Assembly (NCBI RefSeq): GCF_037038585.1
Contig: NC_092541.1
Coordinates: 4,213,445 to 4,277,444 of the forward strand
Direction: 5' to 3'
Source of the DNA: Patagioenas fasciata
Taxonomy: Eukaryota; Chordata; Aves; Columbiformes; Columbidae
DNA: 64,000 bases
The notes under the pieces are model-generated. The model made no database searches. It was not told where the DNA came from and saw nothing but the letters and a program-made list of their open reading frames with translations. Below, one piece after another: positions 52,229 through 63,820 of this stretch. Positions within the stretch are counted from its first letter, which is position 1. Every line of letters starts with the position of its first letter. Position numbers and translations under genes: made by a program.

Positions 52229-53008
52229 TGCCACAAACACCACACGGGGATACGGAGCCGGTGACCCCCAGGGCTCTGTGCTTCTGTGTAAATGTCCCCA
52301 AACACAGGCGAGTTTGGTGAAATGGAGTCATTCTAAGACACAGCATCACATATTCAGTTTTCCAGTCTAAGGGGGATTCTAGTCACTTCCCAGGACAAAT
52401 AGCGCCAATCCCCGAGCCATAGCGAATGCTATTAGGAGGTACCAAACGGTGGCAAGCTGAGCGCTGCCATATCCATCTTGGAGTGGGCAGAATTATCAAT
52501 ATTTGATGCTTCCATATTTCACTAGGAGGAATCAGCAGATTCGCACATGGCGCTGCGAAATTTGCTACATCAACCAAATGCCTGCAAAGCTAAAGCCATT
52601 AACAAATGGAATATCTACAGCTCAGGCATTCAGCGGTAATTTATTTTGCTGCAGTCATTCCAGCTGAGCAAAAATATCTTCCCCTGCTCCAGTTTCTAAT
52701 CAGCTTCCATCCTCCTGTGGGCTTACCGGTTAAATCTTTCACATTGCTCTCTGCGATAAATCGAAAAATTGAGCTGCGAATGGGGAAAAATGAGTTGCAA
52801 AGCAAATGCTTCCAGTGGTAATAGATTAACTCTTTGTTCCAAGGCTCTCACATAATTTCAAGAGGCTTCCCATATTTTTTCTGAAGAGTCATTGCAGTGA
52901 CAAGATAAGATGCCAGCACGGGGAAATAATCTCTGGGAAAAGAGCCGTTGCTCTCGGCTCGAAGGGGATGGCTGCTACCAAACGGCAAATTAATCCCTCA
53001 TCTCAAGA
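52229..53008 (-). other. MYO1D: MYO1D intron, unique sequence
   Basis: Single-copy AT-richer DNA in which I see nothing beyond short chance frames. Confidence 0.5.
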
Positions 53009-53735
53009 CACAGAATCACAGAATCACACAGAATGTGAGGGGTTGGAAGGGCCCTGGAAAGCTCATCCAGTGCAATCCCCCCATGGAGCAGGAACACCCA
53101 GCTGAGGTTCCACAGGAAGGGGTCCAGGCGGGTTTGAATGTCTGCAGAGAAGGAGACTCCACAACCTCCCTGGGCAGCCTGGGCAAGGCTCTGACACCCT
53201 CACCCCAACAAGTTGCTTCTCAAATTTAAGTGGAACCACCTGTGTTCCAGTTTGCACCCATTGCCCCTTGTCCTGTCACTGGGTGTCACCCAGAAGAGCC
53301 TGGCTCCATCCTCCTGACACTGCCCCTTTCCATATTGATCCCCAGCAATGAGTCACCCCTCAGCCTCCTCTTCTCCAGCTCCAGAGCCCCAGCTCCCTCA
53401 GCCTTTCCTCACACGGGAGATGCTCCACTCCCTTCAGCATCTTGGTGGCTGCGCTGGACTCTCTCCAGCAGTTCCCTGTCCTTCTGGAACTGAGGGGCCA
53501 CAACTGGACACAATATTCCAGGGGTGGTCTCCCCAGGGCAGAGCAGAGGGGCAGGAGAACCTCTCTGACCTACTGACCACCCCCTTCTAACCCACCCCAG
53601 GTACCATTGGCTTCCTGGCCACAAGGGCCCAGTGCTGGCTCATGGTCACCCTGCTGTCCCCAGGACCCCCAGGTCCCTTTCCCTACACTGCTCTCTAATA
53701 GCTCATTCCACAACTTACACTGGAACTGGAACACA
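53009..53735 (-). mobile_element. CR1 LINE, 5'-truncated (copy B)
   Basis: Starts with CACAGAATCACAGAATC and is nearly identical to copy A (12778-13395) and copy C (54755-55430). It extends further 5' than A (CATGGTCACCCTGCTGTCC, then CTCATTCCACAACTTACACT). The minus strand carries ORF2 C-terminal remnants (QFQKDRELLERVQRS) in broken frames. Confidence 0.92.
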
Positions 53736-54754
53736 ACCTGCGAGAGGACCGTCATACCCTCATCTCAACACTTTCCCCTAACATCACAAACAAGGAATAT
53801 TCCTCAATCTCATTTAAAAGCTGCATCCAAGGATCTTGGGTTATTTTGCAATGTGTTTTTTTGTGTGTGAGTGACAGAGTTCGGTGATGGGGGGGTTTCA
53901 GTAAATAGGATAAAACCAATATATTTTTGCAAAACAGATCTGTTCTGCGTCTCGTGGTCCTCCCTTCCTGTCCGCAGTGGGGTGAACTGCTCTCCTTCCC
54001 CTTCGCAGGCCCAGAGCTTCTCTTTTCTAGCGCCAACAGCTCGACATGCAGAACACGCTAATAGGAAAACAGCTGACGGCACCCAGGGCATCCGTTAACG
54101 CAACAGCGAGGAAAACAGGCCGTGACGGCAGAACGACGTGGCGGTCAGAGCGCTTAACGCACGAGCATGAGGTCACTGGACCGCAGAGCTTGAAAATGTG
54201 GTTTACACAAGACTGAAAACCCAAAGAGGATCTGAAGGAGCAAGCGCAGGTGACCGCTCGGCAAAGCGCTGCTGCTATCCCTGATCTCACCTGTCTCGGT
54301 GCTGATCCTGCTCTCGGCGAGGTGAACGATGGCCAAGAGTTGGGTATTAAGCAATCTTCGGTATCGCTGGGTGAACCTCTATGCCTTGTGTGGTGTGAGG
54401 GATTAGGTGAGACGATTAGCAGAGCCTGCCTGACCCCGGGATCAAGGAAAGCCTTCCTTAAGTCCCGCACGCTTCTCCGGGGCTCAAATCCTGCCACGGA
54501 CACACAGAGCCAGACGGTTTATTCAGATCACCGAGAACCAGAGGTCAGAGCAAACCTGCTGCTGCCAAGTTGGGCGCAGCATCGCCCGGCAGCCAGCGCC
54601 AGCTACTTAGCGAGCCAGGCTGCAAAAAAAAACATACCCGAAAATGAGCTGGCAGCTTCTAAATCTTCTTCTGTACGGCTTCTGTACGGCTTCTGTACGG
54701 CGCTGCCTTGGCAGCCAGGCTTGGATGCACTGAGGTCAAGCTTGTGTCGTCCCA
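53736..54754 (-). other. Spacer between CR1 copies B and C
   Basis: 1.0 kb of unique sequence. A small tandem triplication of CTTCTGTACGG lies at 54668-54700, immediately before copy C. Confidence 0.5.
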
Positions 54755-55430
54755 TCAGAATCACAGAACCCCAGAATGTCAGGGGTTGAAGGGCCCTGGA
54801 AAGCTCATCCAGTGCAATCCCCCCATGGAGCAGGAACACCCAGCTGAGGTTCCACAGGAAGGGGTCCAGGCGGGTTTGAATGTCTGCAGAGAAGGAGACT
54901 CCACAACCTCCCTGGGCAGCCTGGGCCAGGCTCTGACACCCTCACCCCCAACAAGTTGCTTCTCATCTCTAAGTGGAACCTCCTGTGTTCCAGTTTGCAC
55001 CCATTGCCCCTTGTCCTGTCACTGGTTGTCACCCAGAAGAGCCTGGCTCCATCCTCCTGACACTGCCCCTTTCCATATTGATCCCCAGGAATGAGTCCCC
55101 CCTCAGTCTCCTCTTCTCCAGCTCCAGAGCCCCAGCTCCCTCAGCCTTTCCTCACACGGGAGATGCTCCACTCCCTTCAGCATCTTGGTGGCTGCGCTGG
55201 ACTCTCTCCAGCAGTTCCCTGTCCTTCTGGAACTGAGGGGCCACAACTGGACACAATATTCCAGGGGTGGTCTCCCCAGGGCAGAGCAGAGGGGCAGGAG
55301 AACCTCTCTGACCTACTGACCACCCCCTTCTAACCCACCCCAGATACCATTGGCTTCCTGGCCACAAGGGCCCAGTGCTGGCTCATGGTCACCCTGCTGT
55401 CCCCAGGACCCCCAGGTCCCTTTCCCTACA
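54755..55430 (-). mobile_element. CR1 LINE, 5'-truncated (copy C)
   Basis: Begins ATCAGAATCACAGAACC and reads through the same 3' part of CR1 as copies A and B with very few differences. The minus strand shows [20 protein letters not shown], a CR1 ORF2 C-terminal signature. It is truncated after CCTTTCCCTACA. Confidence 0.92.
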
Positions 55431-58172
55431 CAGTGTGTCCAGTCCTGATGCTGGAAGGAGCGAAAGGCTTTTTTCAGACCGGCATTTCCCGAAGGTGATG
55501 ATGCCCACTTGACTCTCCGCTGGGTGTATCCATCTTCACATGATGCTTATATTCTTTATATTGCTGCACATAATTATCTCTGAATTCCTGCAGCTGGCAG
55601 GACTGGCTCCATGTGTAAACACTTGTGACCAGGAGAAAGCAAGCCGCTGACAGGTAATTAAGCGCTCCTTAGTTAGTGTAAACACTTAGGTCACTAATTG
55701 GAGCTGCTTCTTACTCTTTTGCTGTCTCTGTCCCTCCCACAAGGAACTGAGCCGCTGCCAGCAAAAAGTCAGCACAATTACAGCTTATTTATCCATGGGC
55801 TGTAGTCAAAAAGAAAACCTTTGCAATGATTTTTTGTCTCCTCCACGATCCCTGAGCTCTCGGAAACCGTGACCCTGCGTGCTGTTGTGGGGGTGAGAGG
55901 CGAGGTTCAGTTCTTAGAGAAGATGGGGTGACACGGGAGCAGGACCAAAGGCTCAGGACCCCAGAGATCACACCTGGGAATCATGTGGTTCCCATCGAGC
56001 GCAGCTGCACTCACCATCCTGTGAGTATTGCTATGAATTTCAGAGCTGCTTTTGTTTTAATATGTTATTTAAATCAAAGCCAAGCTCTGATTTTGTTGTT
56101 ATAACTTGGTTTTCCCTGTGCACACAAGCAAAAGCTCCCCAGGCTTAAGAGTCCTGCAAATACGACGCAATCCAGCGTCCTCCACTTTTCTGAAGGTGCT
56201 TCAGCTCAACCGATAAGCAACACCAAAGCAACTCAACTGTAACAAGTGCTTCAATATTCTTGTGCCAAGTGGCCAAGTCACGTATCCAGCCGCTCAGTGA
56301 TTAGGATGAAGCATTTGAAGCTGGAGGTGTGAACGGAGGATGGAAAACTCACCCTGCGGATTCCACCCCGCTCCTTGGGCAACCACTGGCTAATTACCAC
56401 ATTTTCCCTTACCCAGCCAAACCGTATCAGCCAACCTCGAACACTCCAGATCTGCTGCAGAGATAACTCCCCCTTGAGATAAAGGAACAAGTGGTAACAG
56501 GAGATGATTAACAGCCGGACATGGAAAGTTTAACCAGCACCGGCACGGCCGATGACTTACGAACCGGAGTAGGAGCCCAGCGGCTCAATGCTCGTTAGAA
56601 CAGCTGTTAATGACAGCGTAATGAAGCACGCTGGGGATTAAATGTCAAAGCATTCTGGACATGACCGGGCTGGGCAGGAGAAGCGGAGCTCCCGTTCCCA
56701 AAGCTGCGATGTCCGTAGATGGAAGCACGCCGGCCGCTCGCCCGCGTGAGAAGAGATCGGAAACGTTCAAAGACGTGCTCAGAGGAACGAGAAGTTCATT
56801 ACGGCTCCACTCGCACCCTTTCTAACCCCAAGACGAGTCTGGCAGCACGGCTTTCTGCGTGCAAACACACACCGACAGAAGGCAGGGCTGGGAAACGGAG
56901 TGTGTTCAGAGCCACGGACAAAAAGCCCCTCTCTGCATGCACTATGAACTGGAAAGCAGACAGTTGCTTTCTGGAACTGAACAAAACCCGATGCAGACAG
57001 GACATCAGTGCGGAATGGCACTAATTGCTGCCTCTAATTGGCAGGAGAGCACCCGAAGCCATCGCTCAGCACTCGGTTTTACACGAACCACAAGTTTCCC
57101 TTTAGTTCCCGCTGTCGTTTAACGGAGTCTCAGACGTATACTAAGGACACACAAGGTCTGTGTTGGCCTGTTGGTGGCTGGTTTTGGTGCTGAGCACATC
57201 CACGTGCTCTTTCTATTACGGCAAGAACCATCTTTACATGGTCTGTGGCAAAATCCCCAACGCGCCCGACTGATCCAGTGCTCCCAGTTGAGTGTGAGAG
57301 GGGCCTGGGGAGGGACAGGGAGCAGCTGTGTCACCTCCCGCCAGCACCCGGCTGCTCCGCGTCCTTTTCCGCAAAGGAAACCACAACCTCAACCCAAATT
57401 CATTACAGACTCCGCAGCTCATCTCTGAAGAACAACACTATTTGGGTGTTTTTCTTTATGGGAGGAGTGCTAGAAATGGGTGATATTAACACCTGGTACT
57501 GCTCTGACTGTATCTCTGTCTTTTTCTTCTTTCCAGGTTTAGTTGCCAAGGAAAAGCCAAACGGAAAGTGATGGGCTGCAGTGTGGCCAGGAGCAGAATG
57601 ACGGCTTCAATAGGGATTTTTCCAGAATTTCCACTTTAGCTTCTATATGCAAAGGTCAGAGCAGGAAGGAAAAACCCTGCGGTGATCCAGGACTCGTGAG
57701 GAACCCCAGACCCTCAGCAGCACAATCCTGCTCATACCCATCCGTGCTACATGGAAAGCCCAAAACGTCTTTCCATCTTTTTTCAGACACTGTGGTCACC
57801 TGCTCCAAGCTCCTCTCCCAAGTGGGGCCAACTTCAAAATTAGATTCAATTTTGGGAGTAAGGCAGCACAACAACCCCTGTTATAGCTGATGGTTTGGGG
57901 AGCCACTCGGGGCCATCACAAGAGGGAAAAGTGCTGTTGTCCACCAGCTACCACTTCACAGCCTTTAAGGACAAGATGTTGATCCTAATCTAGATGAATT
58001 TAAGATTTTCCTAGAGGCTTCCAGACATCAAAAGCCTGCGAGCTCCACAAACGTTGGAGGCAGGACGGGACAGAGAAGCTGTAGGAGGAATGGCCCACAT
58101 CGCTGTGATGGCAGCACCTCCCGTATCCCTGTGACAACAGAAAGCTGTAGACCAGGAAAATGAAAATGGGTG
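55431..58172 (-). other. MYO1D: MYO1D intron, unique sequence with possible regulatory element
   Basis: Non-repetitive. The first 360 bp (55460-55800) are AT/GC-balanced and dense in transcription-factor-like words. The rest to 58172 shows no gene. Confidence 0.45.
55560..55700. promoter_or_regulatory. Candidate enhancer with paired forkhead-like motifs
   Basis: The 11-mer TGTAAACACTT occurs twice exactly, at 55614-55624 and 55677-55687. Each copy contains the forkhead core GTAAACA. Between and beside them are TAATTA-type homeodomain cores (55570-55576 and 55655-55660). It is suggestive of a regulatory element; there is no direct proof in the sequence. Confidence 0.3.
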
Positions 58173-58500
58173 ATCATAGAATCAGAGAATTATAGAATCA
58201 CAGGATGGTTTGTGTTGAAGGGACCTTCCCAGCCCCCCCAGTGCCACCCCTGCCATGAGCAGGGACATCTTCACCAGCTCAGGTTGCTCAGAGCCCCGTC
58301 CAGCCTGGCCGGGGATGTCTCCAGGGATGGTTCAGCCACCACCTCTCTGCCCAACCTGGGCCAGGCTCTCACCACCCTCAGGGACAACAATTCCTTCCTC
58401 ATGTCCAGCCCGAATCTCCCTCCTTTAGTTTCAAACCATCACCCCATGTCCTATTGGGATTGCTGGAGTCACCTGCCTGGAACCTCCACCCTGGGGCTAC
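58173..58500 (-). mobile_element. CR1 LINE fragment, different subfamily
   Basis: ATCATAGAATCAGAGAATTATAGAATCACAGG starts the reverse complement of a CR1 3' end, whose octamer tail is repeated three times. The body (CAGTGCCACCCCTGCCATG, CAACCTGGGCCAGG) differs from copies A-C, so it represents another subfamily. It is 5'-truncated at about 58500. Confidence 0.85.
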
Positions 58501-58502
58501 AG

Positions 58503-58608
58503 CGGAGACTCCTCCTTTATTTTGGAGACTCCTCCTTTATTTCAGAGACTCCTCCTTCATTTTGGAGGCTCCTCCTTTATTTCGGAGACTCCTCCTTTAT
58601 TTTGTGCC
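58503..58608. repeat. 20-21-bp tandem repeat at CR1 5' edge
   Basis: Five copies of GGAGACTCCTCCTTTATTTT and close variants directly abut the truncated 5' end of the CR1 fragment. Confidence 0.88.
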
Positions 58609-59864
58609 TTTCTCTCTCCTCACCTGCCCGATCCAAGGGGGCCGAGCAGTGAAGCGCATGAGCTGTCTGGTGCCGCTCGCACAGGGACACACAGGAAAGG
58701 GAGAAGAGGCTGCTGTGCTATTTAAAACCACCTCCCCCTCAATTCCTAAGGGTGGAATTTTACCTCTGATGCCTCCGTAGGAAGGATTTAAAGACTACTT
58801 GTACAAAAATGATAATTAAAACCTAAATTAAACCTACGCCGAGTCAATACTTTCCATTTCAATTGTTCTCGAGATCGGGAAGAACGTATCCAATTCGCTA
58901 TAGAGATTTACTGCTGTTTTTCTACCGTTTTGCTAAAACAAAAACTGGGTTTAAAAGTCACAAATATGTAGAGAGCCCCTTTGACAATAAGATTGCAGAG
59001 CGATTCCTCAGCTCCGCAGCATCTCAAGTGACTTCAAATTAAAAGAATGTTGAAGTACTGTGATGAGTTTGATTACTAAATCAACAACTTGATTTAGCAA
59101 AATCACAAAGTATTAACGAGAACAATTAGCAAGTGTTGGCAGTTTTCAAGTTATAGTTACAAACCGCGCTCAGGCTGTAACAAATACAGTTGAAATTCTA
59201 CCTGCTCTGCTTTCTGTAACCTTTCTGGTTTTATTATGGAAAAATAGAAAATGCTTAAAATAAGCAGCATATACTTTAAAGGTTAATGCTCATTACCTAA
59301 AAATCAAGAGTCCAGAATAAACAGCTTCATATAAACTTCAATTTTTGTAGGTCAAAGATGGCTTTTAAAAGCCCAAACCAGACTATTCCAGCCCATCCAC
59401 CCTTTGCCATCAGACAGGAGAAATTAAATGAACACTTGGATGTCAGGATTTGGCCACAGGGGGAAAAAACACAGCAGGGAAACGGCACGTTGGGAATTAA
59501 GCCGGTTTAAGGAAACATGTGCCGGTTCAGCGCTCACTCCGGTTACATTTCATGAGTCATTGGGTTTTGATAATGTGAGGGCGATACGGCGTGTGCCTCC
59601 TTCTATAATCTTAAGTGCAAACAGACTTTGTGAATAAGCATTTTCAAGTCATAAATGGGCTCCTTGTTAATCAGATGTCAAGCAATAAGTCGCTGGAGCG
59701 CTGGTGATGGATGATGAGAAGCCCCAGCGCTTGGTGTGTGTCAGCTTTTTGCTTTGTGCCATTTCTACCCACCTGCTTTGCAAGGAAAGACACTGAATTA
59801 ACAGAGATGCTTTGCACGGGGATCTTGGACAGCTTTCCTGAGCCATGGGTGCAATGCACAAAGC
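58609..59864 (-). other. MYO1D: MYO1D intron, AT-rich unique sequence
   Basis: AT-rich single-copy DNA in which I see no gene or recognised repeat. Confidence 0.5.
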
Positions 59865-59865
59865 G

Positions 59866-60403
59866 GTGCCCGGGATAACAGGAAGGATGCTGCAAACCTT
59901 CGCCTGCCCGCTGCCCCCCGGGATAACAGGAAGGATGCTGCAAACCTTCGCCTGCCCGCTGCTCTCTGGGATAATGGGAGGGATGCTGCAAACCTCATCC
60001 TGGTCGCTGCTCCCCGGGATAATGGGAAGGATGCTGCAAACCTCCACCGGGCTGCTGGTCCCCGGGATAATGGGAGGGATGCTGCAAACCTCCACCTGCC
60101 CACTGCTCCCTGGGATAGTGGGAGGGATGCTGCAAACCTCCACCTGGCCGCTGCTCCCCGGGATAACGGGAGGGATGCTGCAAACCTCCACCGGGCTGCT
60201 GGTCCCCGGGATAACGGGAGGGATGCTGCAAACCTCATCCTGGCCGCTGCTCCCCGGGATAACGGGAGGGATGCTGCAAACCTCATCCTGGCCGCTGCTC
60301 CCCAGGATAACGGGAGGGATGCTGCAAACCTCATCCTGGCCGCTGCTCCCCGGGATAACAGGAGGGATGCTGCAAAGCTCCACCTGGCCGCTGCTCCCCG
60401 GGC
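59866..60403. repeat. 48-bp minisatellite, 11 copies in perfect register
   Basis: GGAT of the unit's GGGATAAC motif occurs at 59873, 59921, 59969, 60017, 60065, 60113 and onward to 60353, always 48 bp apart. Units differ only by substitutions (CTTCGCCTGCCCG, CTCATCCTGGCCG, CTCCACCGGGCTG). Because 48 is a multiple of three, frames are open on both strands with a 16-residue repeat. No start context, splice site or family supports translation. Confidence 0.95.
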
Positions 60404-63310
60404 CGTGTCCCGTGGCTTCCTGGGCATCCGGAAAACGGAACCTCTCTACTTCTTTCCTCCCAAATCGCTGGAAAATCTCATTGTTGGTGTGTGAGTGTGT
60501 GCGGCTCGCACCGCGCCGGCTTCGGATGCAGCCTCCTATAGAAGGTGGTTAAACCCATGGAGGCAACATCCAGAAGCCGAATTAACCTTCCTGGGGTGAC
60601 AAAAGCCACATGGTTGCGGGGAAGGGAGAGCAGGCAGGTTCGCACCTGGAAGCCTTGCTGTATTTTCACTTACATTACCCCAAAGATACCGCTTAGTTAC
60701 CTAAGTTGGTACTTATGAAGCCACTGGAGAGAAGAAACCATTCCTTCAACGTGCCTTTCCTAACACTGGTGAATTATAAAGGGGGACTCCACATTATCCC
60801 ATCTTTTTGTTGGATGCTGACAATTTATCGTATTAACAGAGAGCCTATATGGTTTTTATGCTTCAGTTCAAAGAAATGGTTCAAATTGCAAGAGCAAGGG
60901 TTGTTGTAGCTGCACTGACCACGTGGGCTCAGTGACCGTCCACGTGGGTTTGTGTTTCACAAGGGAAGAGGAAGAGAAACCATCAGGCTTTGATTAACAG
61001 CACGTGGCAAAGCCAGGGCTGCCAAAGCAAACCCAGGGGGGATCCTGCGCGGACTTGTGTACGTGGGAAACAGTTGATTTTGGTTTCCTGCAGAAATTTC
61101 AAAACAATATGTGAAATAAATGTCAGCCTTTTCTCACTAACCCTGAGCCCTGGGCTTCCCCAGCTCCAACATGCAGGGTTTTGGGCTTTCAGTTCATGAT
61201 CCTATTTTCACCTTCGCTTTGCATCAACAGATGGACATTGAACCATGTGTACGTAGCCATGCACGATATTGCTCAGCAAAAGCCTAAACGCCCGAGGTAA
61301 AATGATCAGTGTGTTCTTAAGCTCTACTTAAACCAGACTCTAGGAGGCAACCAACCAGATTTTGGCCACTGGTCTCTCCAAACCTTCATTTTGGGGGTTT
61401 TCTCTAAGGTTTCGCTCTGGGAATGAAGGGGTGAGTCCTGGCGTTCTTCACCCTGAAAGGAGGGTCAGTCCAAACCCGCCGGAGCACACGGGTACAGCCC
61501 TACCAAACACAATGATAATGCAAAGAGACCACAGAGATAACTCGAGCGCCATCCCAAAGAGGAGGAAATCAATCAAAGCCGAGAGTCTGGCACAAGCTCC
61601 GGCAGCGCAGGAAGGTTTGCCGGGGACGTACCTTCCACCAAGAGATGTTCCCTGGCACCACTCTGTCCCAAAGGCCACCGTGGCTATTGATTGAGGTGGC
61701 CCAGTCCGACCAGTCCGACCAGTACTGTCTCTCGCTGTACTGGCACGTGACGTGCTCGGGCTTGCGGCTGCAAGCGTTTCGGGGAGGAATGATGATGCAT
61801 CCTTCGGCGCATCGCTTCTCTTCCAATAAACACACCACCGGCTTTCATCTCCGCGCTGAGTTTTACTCACACGTTAAGTTAATTGCAGGGATGGAGGAAA
61901 AACATAATGTTTTGCCTGGCCTGAAAAGCATAGGTGGATCTGTCATCATACATTAAAATAATGCGGATAGGCAGGGTAACATGAACAGGAGGAAAAAGAA
62001 AAATGACGGCGTGATAAAAATATAAAATGCACGGGGGTGCAGAAATAGATTTCGGTTTCTATCGGAGCAGCGGTTTCCTGCACGAGCTGAATGCAAATGC
62101 GGCCGCAGAGCTCACATCGATTTCTTGCGAACGACCTTCGGTGCGGACGTAACACGAAGCGAGACGGCAAACGCCCCGCGTTTCCACAGCGGGATTATTG
62201 CGCAGAACGAGCTGCGGCGGAAGCAGCGCAGGAAGTCGAATATTTCCACCTCCAAGCTTAAAGTACAAGCAAAATAGAGAAATACTCACACAGTGCAAGC
62301 TGCTGGTCCCACTGCTGGGAAACTCGGCCCTAAAACCCTCGAAATTCAGCAGCAAACGCACAAAAAGGAAGATTTGTGAATTAAACTCTTTTTAGTCTTA
62401 GGCCGCAGATTGAACTTGAAGTGAAATAAGTCCATTAAATAGACTTCAAAGTATTTATCCTGCCATGGTTTTAATAACAGGTTTGGATGCCAAGACTTTA
62501 ATAGCTTCAGCACAAAGTATCTAAAAGGTACACGACGATATATATTCTTGTAGGAGCCTTCCAAAATCCAACCCGCCTTCTAATAATAAACTGGTTCAGG
62601 CTTTCATTTGCTAAATTGCATGTGTCCTTTGGAGAGGTTTTCTTGAACTTGCCGCATAATGAAGGATTTCAATAAATCTTGTCAAACCAGACAAACAGAA
62701 GGGAATTTTAATGCTACTTTTCAATTGCAAGCTGAGTGCTCCAGTAGATGTATTTTGTCTGTAATTGCCACACGACTAAGGTGGAGTATCTGCTTATTTT
62801 TAACAAGAGAGTGTTATGTCTCCATGTGTTAAAACATCTATAAAAATGTAACCTTTATACATGCAGAAATAGATTTGACTCCTCTGCTTTAGCTCTGGCC
62901 AGTAAGGGAGAGAAAATATTGCAGAAGGGGAAGGGACAGAAATATTGGAATAATTGGGAAGGGCACCTTAACCCCATGGTGAGGTTCGGTATGGAAAATC
63001 ACTCTATGTATTTCGTATCATCTGGCGTTGCATGGAGTTATGGTCATGGCTAAAGCTTGGCCGTTCTTTGAGACGCAAGATGAATTTTGTTGTTATATCA
63101 AACCCGAATTGTGAGAAATAGGTTTTTTGGTGCTATTTGCCCATCTCTGGACGGTCTGCAGTGCCCCCATCCACTCACTGCAGCTGCACATGGTGAGGGG
63201 GAGTGTGCAGAGCACTGAGTCATTTTCACGTTCAGGGTTTCTATCCAGCACCCTGGGCTAAAAATAGGAGAAAATGCCGTCCCTGCCACCCACACGGACG
63301 CAGGCGGGTA
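60404..63310 (-). other. MYO1D: MYO1D intron, unique sequence
   Basis: Mostly AT-rich single-copy DNA. No exon was recognised. A 9-bp direct duplication (CAGTCCGAC) lies near 61707-61725. Confidence 0.5.
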
Positions 63311-63314
63311 TTCT

Positions 63315-63820
63315 CCATCATCCTCATCCTCACCCTTATTCTCATCTTCATGCTCACCCTCACCCTCATCCTCTTCTCATCCTCATCTTCACCTTCACCC
63401 TCAACCTTATCCTCAACCTCATCCTCACCTTCACCCTCAACCTCATCCTCACTCTCAACCTCATTCTCACCCTCAATCTCATCCTCAACCTCAACCTCAT
63501 TCTCACCCCAACCTCATCCTCAACCTCATCCTTATCCTCATCCCCATCCCCATCCTCACCCTCATCATCACCCTCATCCTCACCCTCATCCTCTTCTCAT
63601 CGTCATCTTTATCCTCACCCTCACCCTCATCCTCACCCTCACCGTCATCCCTGTCCCCATTCTTACCTTCATCCTCACCCTCATCCCCATCCTCACCCTC
63701 ACCCTCAACCTTATCCTCACTCTCATCCTCATCCTCATCCCCATCCCCATCCTCACCCTCATCATCACCCTCACCCTCATCCTCATCCTCACCCTCACCC
63801 TCATCTTCATCCTCGCTCCA
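63315..63820. repeat. (CCTCAY)n hexamer array
   Basis: About 85 copies of six-base units alternating CCTCAT and CCTCAC, with CCCCAT, CTTCAC and CTCAAC variants. It is open in several frames. It is unrelated in motif to the GATGGA array at 42.3 kb except for unit length. Confidence 0.93.

Noticed and set aside
51696-52349. Gly-Glu-Arg and Ser-Pro-Leu frames at the CCCCT array
   Set aside because: They are pure pentamer-repeat translations present in every frame.
59667-60552. Three 209-238-residue frames over the 48-bp repeat as a repeat-protein gene
   Set aside because: All arise from a 48-bp unit (a multiple of three) open on both strands. No splice or start support was found, so it is kept only as a finding to check.
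61448-61870. 140-residue minus-strand frame as a possible MYO1D exon
   Set aside because: The sequence matches no part of the myosin Id tail or motor as I know it, and it lacks convincing splice borders.
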